Shown here piece by piece: positions 10,447-19,580 of a DNA stretch of 64,000 nucleotides. Every line of letters begins with the position of its first letter. Positions within the stretch are counted from its first letter, which is position 1. Below the pieces are notes generated by a model, which did no database searches, was not told where the DNA came from, and worked only from the letters and a program-made list of their open reading frames with translations. The stretch lies in the NCBI RefSeq assembly GCF_026126425.1, contig NZ_JAFMPW010000001.1, positions 372,001 through 436,000 of the forward strand, in the 5' to 3' direction. Source of the stretch: Muriicola sp. Z0-33 (GTDB taxonomy: Bacteria > Bacteroidota > Bacteroidia > Flavobacteriales > Flavobacteriaceae). A program made the position numbers and the translations under genes.

Positions 10447-11988
10447 ATGGCGAAACAAGAAGATGATTTCAGAAAGGTAATATCTCATGCCAAGGAGTAT
10501 GGATATGTTGTACAATCCAGTGAAATTTATGACGGATTAAGCGCGGTTTACGACTACACCCAGAATGGTGCGGAGTTGAAGAAGAATATCCGTGAATACT
10601 GGTGGAAGGCAATGGTGCAAATGAATGATAATATCGTTGGGATAGACGCTGCGATATTTATGCACCCTACTACCTGGAAAGCTTCCGGGCATATCGATGC
10701 TTTTAATGATCCCCTGATCGATAATAAGGACTCAAAAAAACGATACAGGGCAGATGTACTGGTAGAGGATCATGTTGCGAAAATTGAAACAAAAATTAAT
10801 AAGGAAGTAGCCAAAGCAGCCAAACGGTTTGGTGATTCCTTTGATAAGGAGCAGTTTCTTAATACCAATCCCAGAGTACTTGGGTATCTGGAAAAATCAC
10901 AGACCATTCTCAAAAGGTTGGGAAGATCTCTTGAAAACGAAGATTTAGCAGACGTAAAAGCCCTTATAGAGGAATTAGAAATTGCCTGTCCTTTGTCCGG
11001 TTCAAGAAACTGGACAGACGTAAAACAATTTAACCTAATGTTCGGGACTAAAATTGGGGCATCTGCTGATACCGCCATGGATCTCTACCTCAGACCCGAA
11101 ACTGCCCAGGGAATATTTGTGAACTTCCTGAATGTTCAAAAGTCGGGAAGATTAAAAATACCATTCGGTATTGCACAGATTGGAAAAGCATTCAGAAACG
11201 AGATTGTAGCGCGTCAGTTCATTTTTCGTATGCGTGAATTTGAACAAATGGAAATGCAGTTTTTTATTAAACCCGGGACTCAGAAAGAATGGTACCAAAA
11301 ATGGAAGGAAACCAGACTTAAATGGCATCTTTCACTAGGGATGGGTGAAGAAAATTACCGATTTCACGATCATGAAAAGTTGGCCCATTATGCAGATGCT
11401 GCGGCCGATATTGAATTTAAATTTCCCTTCGGATTTAAGGAATTAGAAGGCATACATTCCAGAACTGATTTTGACCTTGGAAGTCATGAAAAGTATTCGG
11501 GGAAAAAACTCCAGTACTTTGATCCGGAAATCAATGAGAATTATGTGCCTTATGTTGTGGAAACTTCAATTGGGTTAGATAGAATGTTCCTGGCAGTATT
11601 CTCAAATTCATTACAGGAAGAAGAATTAGATAATGGCACATCAAGAACTGTACTAAGAATTCCGGCAGTACTTGCACCAACTAAAGCAGCGGTATTACCC
11701 TTGGTAAAAAAGGATGGGTTGCCTGAAATAGCGCATCAAATTATAGACGACTTGAAATTTGATTTTAATGTTATTTATGACGAGAAAGACGCTGTTGGAA
11801 GAAGATACAGGAGGCAAGACGCCGCAGGTACACCTTACTGCATCACTGTAGATCATCAGACGCTGGAAGACAAAACAGTAACCATAAGGCATAGAGATAC
11901 TATGGAGCAACAACGAGTTCTGATCCAGGAGCTCAGTACCATCATATCTCAGGAAGTAGATATGAAATATTGGCTTAAAAAAATCTGA
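10447..11988 (+). CDS. glyS: Glycine--tRNA ligase (homodimeric, class II)
   Basis: This enzyme charges tRNA-Gly with glycine and ATP. The 513-residue single-chain form is the homodimeric type found in Bacteroidota, archaea and eukaryotes, not the two-subunit enzyme of most proteobacteria. Class II motif 2 is FRNEIVARQFIFRMREFEQ and motif 3 is ETSIGLDRMFLAVF. A C-terminal anticodon-binding domain runs from about residue 405. The TRPETAQG-like segment appears as LRPETAQGIFVNF. The usual conserved insert of about 70 charged residues lies between motifs 1 and 2. It converges on the TonB receptor gene with an 18-base gap. Confidence 0.97.
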   Translation: MAKQEDDFRKVISHAKEYGYVVQSSEIYDGLSAVYDYTQNGAELKKNIREYWWKAMVQMNDNIVGIDAAIFMHPTTWKASGHIDAFNDPLIDNKDSKKRYRADVLVEDHVAKIETKINKEVAKAAKRFGDSFDKEQFLNTNPRVLGYLEKSQTILKRLGRSLENEDLADVKALIEELEIACPLSGSRNWTDVKQFNLMFGTKIGASADTAMDLYLRPETAQGIFVNFLNVQKSGRLKIPFGIAQIGKAFRNEIVARQFIFRMREFEQMEMQFFIKPGTQKEWYQKWKETRLKWHLSLGMGEENYRFHDHEKLAHYADAAADIEFKFPFGFKELEGIHSRTDFDLGSHEKYSGKKLQYFDPEINENYVPYVVETSIGLDRMFLAVFSNSLQEEELDNGTSRTVLRIPAVLAPTKAAVLPLVKKDGLPEIAHQIIDDLKFDFNVIYDEKDAVGRRYRRQDAAGTPYCITVDHQTLEDKTVTIRHRDTMEQQRVLIQELSTIISQEVDMKYWLKKI

Positions 11989-12006
11989 GTAGCTGTTTAA
12001 TTATTA

Positions 12007-14088
12007 TTACAATCGGTAGGCCAGTTGTACGCCTCCGTAGTAATTCCTGTCATTTCCAGGATAGAAGTAACGGGGCGCATTGCCGCCAAATCCAACAGCA
12101 TTAATTAATACAGACCGGGCATAGGTAGTATCAAAAATATTGTTCACCCCTATATTGATACCTAATGATAGTTTTTCGGAAACGGAGGTATTATACCCCA
12201 TTTGGCTGCTAAAAATTCCATAAGCATCACTAGACAAGCTATTGGCATCGGTTAGTGGTATATCATCCACATATTGATAAGTGGCCGTCCAATAAAACTT
12301 TTTCTTGTGCTCCAATCTGCTGCTAAAATGCAGCCGGTGTTTTGGAACGCCGGTTAAAGGATTACCAGAAAAATCATCGTCACCATCTACAAATTCTTTA
12401 AAGCTATGGTCATTGACAGTATACCCCACGGAGGGGGAGAGGGTAGTGTTGTTGCCTAAATTAAATCGGTAATCAAGTTGTAATTCTATCCCCTGATGTC
12501 TGGTTTTTCCGGCATTCTTCCCTATAAATTGGTCTTCGCCTACACGTTGTGCTACCAGCAAATTCTTAATATCCATTCTATAGAAAGTAATGTCTAACCA
12601 TAAATTAGTTTTAGGCCAAAAAAACAGTTTAGTTCCCAGCTCATAGTTTGTTCCCGTCTCCTGTTCTATTTCCGGATTAATAAGTCCATCCGGAGTAAGG
12701 GTTTCTTCAAGGCTCGGATTAGAGAATCCACGGCTCACATTAGCATATATCCTGCTTCCTCCCCCTAATCCATACTCCATGCTCAGACTGGGCAATATTA
12801 GTAGATCAAAGTTCCTTTTTGCATTTTTATTGCCTGCTCCAATGGTAAAAAGATCTCTGAAGTCATAATGAGTTTTGTTGATATTAAGACCGGCCTGCGC
12901 TTTGAGTCGAGACGAAAGGGGTAAGGTAATCACCCCAAAACCATTAAATTGCCTTCTGTATTCCTTGTTGTTGCTAATCTGATCTCCCTCAAGACTGCCA
13001 TTGCCATTATTGTCCCTGTAGAGGTTCTCAAAAGTTTGCCATTTGTACTCGTCCCTGTAAAACTCCCCCCCGAAGTTATAAGTGGCTTCCTGCCCATTGA
13101 GATCGAAGTTTCCCGAAAAGTTGGATCTAAAGCCATATCCATTTGTATACTCATCCAGAATATTAAAAGGCCTTGGTTCATAATGGTCTAGATAACTATA
13201 GAACAATCCTGTCGTATTCCTAAATTTCTCGTTGAATTTATAAGTATGGGAAAGCCCTACAAGCGTGTACTTATTTGCTTCGAACCCCTGGGATGCATTC
13301 CAGGTAAATGCAGCCTGGGTAGGGTCTTCATCAAATGCAGTCTGACTTAAAGAACTGGGTATCTGGGCCGTATAATCAATATAATTTACCAGGAGTGATA
13401 CGGTACTCTTACTATTTATAATACGAGATAGATTTAGCAACAACCCGTCTCTGTCAAAGGAGTTATTCTCCCTGTAGCCATCGGTAGACATATGTCCGTA
13501 ATGCATATTGAAATTCAGTTTTTCATCAGCATGAGAAAGACTTAGGTTATTTTTTATCAGGCCATAAGACCCCGCGGTAAAATTGTTCGAAACTGTAGTT
13601 CCCGTGGTTTCCACTTCTGTGGTTCTTAATAGCATGGCTCCACCCAGATTGGTGCCATAAGCCGCACTTTTTGGTCCTTTGATAATTTCAATAGCATTGA
13701 GATTTTCCAGGTCAAAAGCTTCTATTGTTGAAAACCCGGTACCATTTGTCACTGGGATATCATTGTAATAAAGACGGATCTTGTCTGTGCCAAAGGGTGT
13801 TCTGGCACCCACACCTCTTATGGTGATCCTGTTAGTATTTAGAGCGCCGCTGAACATATGCACCCCTGCGATCTGGTTTATGGTAGCGGCAAAATCTATT
13901 GGGCTTTGATTTTGAAAAATCTTTCCTTTAATAACATTGGAGGCTGTTATTCCTTTGGCTGCCTTATTTTTTACCGGGTCTACAAGGATCACTTCATCCA
14001 GGTAAGTCACAGAGTCCTGAACAGATTCCTGACCTAACAGATTACTAAAAGAGATTACAAGGAGTATACAAAAAAGGGAAGTCTTCAT
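12007..14088 (-). CDS. TonB-dependent outer-membrane receptor
   Basis: A 693-residue outer-membrane transporter. The signal peptide covers about 1-19. A plug domain follows (about 40-155, with RITIRGVGAR, LYYNDIPVTNG and IEIIKGPKSAAYGTNLGGAM), then a 22-strand-type barrel ending in an aromatic-rich YYGGVQLAYRL. It lacks the N-terminal carboxypeptidase-like domain of SusC types, so it resembles FecA-like ferric-siderophore or vitamin receptors. No SusD partner, siderophore gene or Fur box was identified next to it, so the substrate is open. A TAnnTTTG promoter lies 18 bases before the start. Confidence 0.9.
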   Translation of the reverse strand: MKTSLFCILLVISFSNLLGQESVQDSVTYLDEVILVDPVKNKAAKGITASNVIKGKIFQNQSPIDFAATINQIAGVHMFSGALNTNRITIRGVGARTPFGTDKIRLYYNDIPVTNGTGFSTIEAFDLENLNAIEIIKGPKSAAYGTNLGGAMLLRTTEVETTGTTVSNNFTAGSYGLIKNNLSLSHADEKLNFNMHYGHMSTDGYRENNSFDRDGLLLNLSRIINSKSTVSLLVNYIDYTAQIPSSLSQTAFDEDPTQAAFTWNASQGFEANKYTLVGLSHTYKFNEKFRNTTGLFYSYLDHYEPRPFNILDEYTNGYGFRSNFSGNFDLNGQEATYNFGGEFYRDEYKWQTFENLYRDNNGNGSLEGDQISNNKEYRRQFNGFGVITLPLSSRLKAQAGLNINKTHYDFRDLFTIGAGNKNAKRNFDLLILPSLSMEYGLGGGSRIYANVSRGFSNPSLEETLTPDGLINPEIEQETGTNYELGTKLFFWPKTNLWLDITFYRMDIKNLLVAQRVGEDQFIGKNAGKTRHQGIELQLDYRFNLGNNTTLSPSVGYTVNDHSFKEFVDGDDDFSGNPLTGVPKHRLHFSSRLEHKKKFYWTATYQYVDDIPLTDANSLSSDAYGIFSSQMGYNTSVSEKLSLGINIGVNNIFDTTYARSVLINAVGFGGNAPRYFYPGNDRNYYGGVQLAYRL

Positions 14089-14105
14089 TCAATTATAATG
14101 AGGGC

Positions 14106-14113
14106 CAAAAATA
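14106..14113 (-). promoter_or_regulatory. Flavobacterial -7 element for TonB receptor
   Basis: The minus-strand sequence TATTTTTG lies 17 bases upstream of the receptor ATG, matching TAnnTTTG exactly. Confidence 0.5.
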
Positions 14114-14213
14114 GGGAATAATTAGCACTAACCATTGCTAGCGATTACTCAAAATAAAATTTGAATCTACAAAATATTACATTCAAGGGGTTTTGTTTAA
14201 ATACTAATTAAAT

Positions 14214-14732
14214 CTAGAACCTAAACCCTACAGATAAACCAACCCGGTAAACAAATGTATCCTGAAAGTTGGCCGGATTAATATTTCTTCCAAATCCCCC
14301 ACTAAATTCCATGGTAAATTTTTGACTGCGAGTTACCCATTTATTCCCCAGGCCCAAACCAAGGGCAAAAGTATTGTAATCATTATTTCTTGCCCCGAGA
14401 TTATCCGATGCACTGTCATCTTCTCCTGTATAATAAAGGCCAAATGCCTCTGCAAAAAATCCGCTTCTGGGGGCATAACCAAAATAAGCTCTGAAGTTAG
14501 GACCTATCCCAAAGTTTCCGTTGTAGTCTGTGGCATCATTGTCGAAATACACTGTGCCGCCAAAACTGGTGTCCTCTGTGAGATAATATTCATATGAGGC
14601 ATCTATAGTTGTTGTAGCAAGGAATAAACCTATATTGAATTTCAATTCCTGATTATCATTGAAAGCGGGGTAGGCCTGGGCCCGCAGAAAATATCCACTT
14701 AAAACAAGAAGAATTAAAACTGTATTTTTCAT
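14214..14732 (-). CDS. Small outer-membrane beta-barrel protein
   Basis: A 172-residue protein with a signal peptide (about 1-20, ending before YPAF). Alternating polar and aromatic beta-strands follow, ending in GLSVGFRF, the terminal phenylalanine typical of outer-membrane barrels. The size fits an eight-stranded barrel, and the sequence resembles DUF3575-like or OmpW-like small barrel families, but I cannot name it firmly. The gene follows the Nudix regulator on the same strand with 74 bases between. A common transcript is possible but not supported by overlap. Confidence 0.7.
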   Translation of the reverse strand: MKNTVLILLVLSGYFLRAQAYPAFNDNQELKFNIGLFLATTTIDASYEYYLTEDTSFGGTVYFDNDATDYNGNFGIGPNFRAYFGYAPRSGFFAEAFGLYYTGEDDSASDNLGARNNDYNTFALGLGLGNKWVTRSQKFTMEFSGGFGRNINPANFQDTFVYRVGLSVGFRF

Positions 14733-14806
14733 ATTCCGTATTTATTTTTATTGGTAAATCAAAAGCTATTCCAAAAATGTAATCCTGGTAAGATGGAGAC
14801 TGAGAA

Positions 14807-15601
14807 TTAATATGAAAAACCAATACCTTCCTCTATAAGCTTTTTGAACTTCTTTTTATCAAAACTGTAGAGATAGGGAGCTTTATTAGCAGCACCGGTC
14901 ATTTGTTTTTCATGGCGCCTTAGAATTCCAAGCTTAAGTACTTTGCGCTGAAAATTACTGCGTTCCAATGGTTTTTGAAGTATAGCTTCGTACAATTTTT
15001 GAAGGTCCAGAAACGTAAATTTGGCAGGAAGAAGTGATAAGCCAATGGGCAGATAATTAAGTTGGATGCGGAGATGTGTAAGTGCTTTTTCAACAATTTG
15101 TTTGTGGTCCATCATCAAATCTGGCATATCTGTGAGCGATTTCCACTCGCATGTATCACTAAGCGCATCTGGTTCTGGCTTAGTTTTATGAAGATCAACC
15201 AATGCGAAATATCCCGTAGTGATAAATCTATTGTTTAGCCAACCAATTACTTCATCATTGTGCAACTTAGATTGCCTAATAAATTCCATTCGTTTTAGTT
15301 GTTCTTTTCCATTTTGAAGCGAGCGTTCAATATCTCCAAAGGTGTGAAATTGATTAAGAAAGACAGATTTAAGCCCTGTACGTTCTTCTAAAACCCTATT
15401 GGCAGCATCTTTCATATCTTCATCTTTGCGAATGAATCCTCCTGGCAGCGTCCATAAGTTTTGATGCTTCCATTTCAATAGCAGAATCTTGAGTTGTTGG
15501 TTACTATATCCAAAAATTACACAGTCTATGGAAATTCCGGGCATGTAGTCATCCGGATTTAATGCCATTTTTAAACTGGGTTTTCTTGAAATATTTGTCA
15601 T
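14807..15601 (-). CDS. Nudix-domain/winged-helix transcriptional regulator (NrtR/AraR-like)
   Basis: From ATG 15601 this is a 264-residue protein with an N-terminal Nudix fold (about 15-150) and a C-terminal winged-helix domain (about 165-264). The Nudix box (GGFIRKDEDMKDAANRVLEE) keeps the leading G and E, but the RE pair has become RV and the last catalytic Glu is Arg. Hydrolysis is therefore probably lost and the domain likely senses a ligand, as in NrtR-type regulators and the Bacteroides arabinose regulator AraR. The longer reading frame begins at a TTG inside an operator-like palindrome, so 15601 is preferred. Divergence from a GH3 beta-glucosidase suggests sugar-responsive control of that gene. 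Confidence 0.85.
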   Translation of the reverse strand: MTNISRKPSLKMALNPDDYMPGISIDCVIFGYSNQQLKILLLKWKHQNLWTLPGGFIRKDEDMKDAANRVLEERTGLKSVFLNQFHTFGDIERSLQNGKEQLKRMEFIRQSKLHNDEVIGWLNNRFITTGYFALVDLHKTKPEPDALSDTCEWKSLTDMPDLMMDHKQIVEKALTHLRIQLNYLPIGLSLLPAKFTFLDLQKLYEAILQKPLERSNFQRKVLKLGILRRHEKQMTGAANKAPYLYSFDKKKFKKLIEEGIGFSY

Positions 15602-15620
15602 GGGTAAATATAAATATTTT

Positions 15621-15641
15621 ATTGTATTAATATGATACAAT
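15621..15641. promoter_or_regulatory. Operator-like palindrome, site 1
   Basis: The perfect inverted repeat ATTGTAT-N7-ATACAAT lies between the divergent Nudix regulator and GH3 genes. Its reverse complement shares 13 of 15 bases with a second site at 15658-15672. Two related sites in a region of about 80 bases fit regulator binding. Confidence 0.55.
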
Positions 15642-15657
15642 AGAAATTTTTCTTATT

Positions 15658-15672
15658 ATTGTGTCAAATTAA
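15658..15672. promoter_or_regulatory. Operator-like half palindrome, site 2
   Basis: ATTGTGTCAAATTAA matches the reverse complement of site 1 at 13 of 15 positions and ends 10 bases before the GH3 start codon, where a bound protein would block expression. Confidence 0.45.
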
Positions 15673-15682
15673 CTAAATAAAA

Positions 15683-17641
15683 ATGAAAAAGTTTCTGAAT
15701 GTCCTGAAATATCTACTACTATCTTTAGCAGGAATCCTGCTTATCGTCTTTTTGGTAGTGTACATAAAAAAGTCTAACGCCTCCAAAAACAACATGGCCT
15801 TGTTGGGAAAGGAAGCCAGTACTCTTACCCAGAACGGCATCACTTTTAGGGATCTCAACAAAAATGGCAAGTTAGATGTTTATGAGAACCCAAATGCAAG
15901 TCCGGAAAATAGGGCAACAGACTTGGTCAATCAAATGAATCTCCAGGAAAAGGCAGGTACCATGTTTGTAACCATGATAGGAACAACTCCGGATGGAGAG
16001 CCCATGGAAAAACCCGTACTATCAACAGATCCGATTAATATTATGATGTCTTTTATGCTGCCATCAAATTCCGAGATGATAGCAAGAAAGAAAATGAATA
16101 GCTTCAATATATTAGCTTCTTTAGATGCCACCGGCTACGCCAGATATAACAATAGTGTCCAAAAAATGGCCGAGCGTACCCGCCTGGGAATTCCTATTAC
16201 CCTCGCCACTGATCCAAGACATGGTACAGAGAATAATCCGGGAGCCTCCCTGTATACCCCTTCCTTTTCACAATGGCCCAGTTCTTTGGGCCTGGCTGCT
16301 ACAAGAGATACTCTACTAGTTAGAGAATTTGGTGATATTGCAAGGCAGGAATACATTGCGGTAGGGTTGCGTTTGGCTTTGCATCCAATGGCCGATTTAG
16401 CCACCGAACCTCGCTGGGGGAGAACAAATGGGACTTTTGGGGAAGACGCCTACTTGTCAGCAATGATGACTAAGGCGTATGTGCAGGGTTTCCAGGGCGA
16501 TTCTCTAAGTACAAACAGTGTTGCCTGTATGACCAAACATTTTTCGGGTGGAGGACCACAGAAAGACGGTGAGGACGCACATTTCCCTTATGGAAGGGAG
16601 CAAGTATACCCCGGTGATAATTTTGATTATCATGTTATTCCATTTACCGAGGGTGCGTTTAAGGCTAAGACTGCCCAAATTATGCCCTACTATGGGATTC
16701 CTGTGGATCAGACCGGCGAAAATGTCGCTTTCGGATTCAATCAAGAAATTATCACGGGCCTGTTAAGAGATTCGCTAAACTTTAATGGCGTGGTTTGCAC
16801 AGATTGGAATATAATTACAGATTCTAAAATGGGAGAAGGCCGTGCATGGGGAGTAGAAGATTTATCATATAAACAAAGGGTAAAAAAAGTACTCGATGCC
16901 GGCTGCGATCAATTTGGGGGAGAAAACATCCCGGAACTCATAGTTGAATTAGTCGAAGAAGGACAAATTAGCGAGGAGCGGATAGATGTTTCTGTAAAAC
17001 GGATATTGCTCGACAAATTTAAACTGGGTCTATTTGATAATCCTTATGTAGATGAAAAGGAAGCAATTAAAATTGCCGGTAGAAAGGAATTCAGAGAAAA
17101 AGGTAAAATAGCCCAGAGTAAGTCGATGGTCTTGCTTAAAAATGACAATTTATTACCACTCAAAATGGGAACAAAAGTTTATATAGAAGGGCTATTAACA
17201 CCTGAAATTATTGACAAGTATGGTGAGCTGGTTACAGATCCAGAGGATGCCGATGTTATTCTGACCAGGATAAACACACCCTTTGATGAGCGAAATGATT
17301 ATTTCCTGGAAAGCTTCTTCCATCAGGGCAGATTGTACTATAATGAAAAGGAAAAGAACGAGATTTTAGATTTAATCGAACAAAAACCATCAATTGTAAT
17401 AGTAAATCTGGAACGCCCTGCCATACTTACCGGGATAGAAGAAAGTAGTGGCGCAATGTTCGGAGAATTTGGCACAAGTGATGAAGTACTGGTTGAGATG
17501 CTCTTTGGTAAAACAAGTCCATCAGGGAAACTCCCATTTGAGTTACCGTCTTCCTGGAAGGCAGTGGAGAATCAAAAGGAAGATGTGCCTTATGATTCAA
17601 AAGACCCCCTGTTTCCATACGGACATGGTTTGTCTTATTAA
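15683..17641 (+). CDS. Glycoside hydrolase family 3 (beta-glucosidase-like)
   Basis: A 652-residue GH3 enzyme with an N-terminal hydrophobic segment (about 8-28) that acts as a signal anchor or uncleaved signal, placing the enzyme in the periplasm or on the inner membrane. The (beta/alpha)8 domain spans about 75-430 and the catalytic nucleophile is D374 in GVVCTDWNI. KHF(S)GGGPQKDGEDAHF is the substrate-binding loop. The alpha/beta sandwich domain ends near the C-terminus (PLFPYGHGLSY), and no fibronectin-III domain follows. The exact sugar is unknown. Its partner regulator is divergently encoded with shared operator-like sites. Confidence 0.9.
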   Translation: MKKFLNVLKYLLLSLAGILLIVFLVVYIKKSNASKNNMALLGKEASTLTQNGITFRDLNKNGKLDVYENPNASPENRATDLVNQMNLQEKAGTMFVTMIGTTPDGEPMEKPVLSTDPINIMMSFMLPSNSEMIARKKMNSFNILASLDATGYARYNNSVQKMAERTRLGIPITLATDPRHGTENNPGASLYTPSFSQWPSSLGLAATRDTLLVREFGDIARQEYIAVGLRLALHPMADLATEPRWGRTNGTFGEDAYLSAMMTKAYVQGFQGDSLSTNSVACMTKHFSGGGPQKDGEDAHFPYGREQVYPGDNFDYHVIPFTEGAFKAKTAQIMPYYGIPVDQTGENVAFGFNQEIITGLLRDSLNFNGVVCTDWNIITDSKMGEGRAWGVEDLSYKQRVKKVLDAGCDQFGGENIPELIVELVEEGQISEERIDVSVKRILLDKFKLGLFDNPYVDEKEAIKIAGRKEFREKGKIAQSKSMVLLKNDNLLPLKMGTKVYIEGLLTPEIIDKYGELVTDPEDADVILTRINTPFDERNDYFLESFFHQGRLYYNEKEKNEILDLIEQKPSIVIVNLERPAILTGIEESSGAMFGEFGTSDEVLVEMLFGKTSPSGKLPFELPSSWKAVENQKEDVPYDSKDPLFPYGHGLSY

Positions 17642-17690
17642 GTAATATTAAAATCATCATCAGAAAATTTATATGGTCGATGGCATTCAC

Positions 17691-17698
17691 TATTTTTG
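17691..17698 (+). promoter_or_regulatory. Flavobacterial -7 element (TATTTTTG) for xthA
   Basis: An exact TAnnTTTG match ending four bases before the exonuclease ATG, the same spacing as at glyS and bioF. Confidence 0.6.
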
Positions 17699-17702
17699 AA
17701 TC

Positions 17703-18464
17703 ATGAAAATAGTATCGTACAATGTAAATGGAATCCGCGCTGCATTGAATAAGGGTTTTATTGAATGGCTGCTCGCTGTAAACCCTGATGTGGTTTGTCT
17801 GCAAGAGATTAAAGCCATGGAAGAACAATTAGACCTTTCTTTGTTCACCCAGGCGGGTTATCATCATAATTACTGGTTCAGCGCACAGAAAAAAGGATAC
17901 AGTGGAGTTGCCATATTGTCTAAAAAACGTCCGGATCATATTGAGATAGGGACCGGAATAGATTATATGGATTTCGAAGGAAGAAATCTGAGAGCAGATT
18001 TTAATGGTGTTTCGGTAATGAGCCTCTATCTTCCATCTGGTACAAACCTGGCTAGATTAGACCATAAACTTACCTATATGGCGGATTTCCATAAATACAT
18101 TGATACCCTCAAAAAATCCCACCCTAATTTAATCATTTGCGGGGATTACAATATTTGTCATGAAGCTATTGACATTCACGATCCCGTCCGCAATAAAAAT
18201 GTTTCAGGATTCTTGCCGGTGGAGAGAGAGTGGATCGGAAATTTTATCGATAGTGGTTTTATCGATAGTTTCCGACATTTCAATAAAGACCCTCACAATT
18301 ATACCTGGTGGAGCTATAGGGCCAACGCCCGAAACAATAATAAGGGCTGGCGTTTAGACTATGCTATGGTTAGTAAACCTTTGGAAAGCAGGTTAAAAAG
18401 ATCAGTTATACTATCAGAGGCTAAACACAGCGACCATTGTCCTATTTTGGTTGAAATCGACTAA
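17703..18464 (+). CDS. xthA: Exodeoxyribonuclease III / AP endonuclease
   Basis: A 253-residue member of the exonuclease III branch of the EEP nuclease family, which cleaves DNA at abasic sites during base-excision repair. The family landmarks are complete: N-terminal MKIVSYNVNGIRA, the metal ligand Glu in CLQEIKA, the NLIICGDYNICH motif with the catalytic Asp-Asn pair, WRLDYAMVS, and the C-terminal SDHCPILVEID with the catalytic His. It has no signal peptide. It is transcribed from its own promoter and stands between GH3 and an aldo/keto reductase gene without a functional link that I can see. Confidence 0.96.
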   Translation: MKIVSYNVNGIRAALNKGFIEWLLAVNPDVVCLQEIKAMEEQLDLSLFTQAGYHHNYWFSAQKKGYSGVAILSKKRPDHIEIGTGIDYMDFEGRNLRADFNGVSVMSLYLPSGTNLARLDHKLTYMADFHKYIDTLKKSHPNLIICGDYNICHEAIDIHDPVRNKNVSGFLPVEREWIGNFIDSGFIDSFRHFNKDPHNYTWWSYRANARNNNKGWRLDYAMVSKPLESRLKRSVILSEAKHSDHCPILVEID

Positions 18465-18504
18465 TAAAATTTATCGGCTGGGGATTTTTAAGATTAGTAA
18501 TCCC

Positions 18505-18512
18505 TAAATTTG
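18505..18512 (+). promoter_or_regulatory. Flavobacterial -7 element (TAAATTTG) for aldo/keto reductase
   Basis: An exact TAnnTTTG match 27 bases upstream of the reductase ATG at 18540. Confidence 0.5.
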
Positions 18513-18539
18513 GACTTTCTATCTAACCATTCTTAAGCT

Positions 18540-19580
18540 ATGAAGTATACCCGTTTACCACACACTGATCTGGAAGTCAGTAAAATTTGCCTGGGCACCA
18601 TGACCTGGGGTCGTCAGAATACCGAATCTGAAGGTCATGAGCAAATGGATTATGCTTTTGATCAGGGGATAAATTTTTTTGATACCGCTGAGTTGTATCC
18701 TGTTCCTCCCCATCCTGACAGGTTCGCCGACACTGAGAAAATAATAGGAACCTGGTTCAAAAAAACTGGGAAAAGGGATAAGATAATCCTGGCCTCCAAG
18801 ATTGCCGGAAAGGCAGAATTCACAAAGTTCATAAGGACCACTGGGTTTTCCAGGGCGTCTATTATTGAAGCTGTTGAAGGAAGTTTAGGGCGCTTGCAGA
18901 CAGATTATCTGGATCTTTATCAATTGCACTGGCCAGAACGCACTACCAACTTCTTTGGTAAAAGAGGGTATGAACATGATATTTCAGATCATTGGCAGGA
19001 TAATATTCATCAGGTGCTGGAAACTTTGAGAGATTTAGTTCGAGAGGGGAAAATTCGGCATATTGGGCTGTCTAATGAAACCCCCTGGGGAACAATGCGT
19101 TTTTTGGAGGAGAGTAAGGTACACAGTAGTCTTCCCAGGGCAATTACAATTCAAAATCCTTACAGTCTTTTGAATAGATTATTTGAAGTAGGTCTTTCGG
19201 AGATCTCTATGCGATCCAAAATAGGACTGCTTGCCTATTCCCCTTTAGGGTTTGGCGTGTTGAGCGGTAAATATTTGGGAGGGATGAAGCCAGCAAATGC
19301 AAGGATCACCCTCTTCTCGGCCTACAACCGTTACAGTAGTGAAAACTCTGAAAAAGCAACTCAATTGTATTATAACCTGGCCCAGGAACACAATTTGTCG
19401 CTGGCACAGATGTCACTGGCGTTTGTGACCTCAAGGCCATTTGTAACAAGTAATATAATAGGTGCCACTACTATGCAGCAGCTAAAGGAAAATATTTCCA
19501 GTATAGATGTTGATTTAAGCGATGAGGTACTAAAGGGTATTGAGGCTATTCATGGTCAGATTCCTAATCCGGCACCATGA
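18540..19580 (+). CDS. Aldo/keto reductase (Tas-like)
   Basis: A 346-residue NADP(H)-dependent oxidoreductase with the TIM-barrel aldo/keto reductase fold. The catalytic tetrad is visible: Asp and Tyr in FFDTAELYP, Lys in ILASKIAGK, and His in LYQLHWPE. The SNIIGATTMQQLKEN segment near the C-terminus binds the cofactor phosphate. Length and the N-terminus MKYTRLPHTDLEVSKICLGTMTWG fit the Tas subgroup of E. coli (COG0667). The physiological carbonyl substrate is not predictable. It ends directly against the convergent S33 peptidase gene with no spacer. Confidence 0.92.
   Translation: MKYTRLPHTDLEVSKICLGTMTWGRQNTESEGHEQMDYAFDQGINFFDTAELYPVPPHPDRFADTEKIIGTWFKKTGKRDKIILASKIAGKAEFTKFIRTTGFSRASIIEAVEGSLGRLQTDYLDLYQLHWPERTTNFFGKRGYEHDISDHWQDNIHQVLETLRDLVREGKIRHIGLSNETPWGTMRFLEESKVHSSLPRAITIQNPYSLLNRLFEVGLSEISMRSKIGLLAYSPLGFGVLSGKYLGGMKPANARITLFSAYNRYSSENSEKATQLYYNLAQEHNLSLAQMSLAFVTSRPFVTSNIIGATTMQQLKENISSIDVDLSDEVLKGIEAIHGQIPNPAP

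Noticed and set aside
15602-15640. N-terminal extension of the Nudix regulator from TTG 15640
   Set aside because: The added residues would come from inside the operator-like palindrome, and a good ATG at 15601 precedes the conserved domain.
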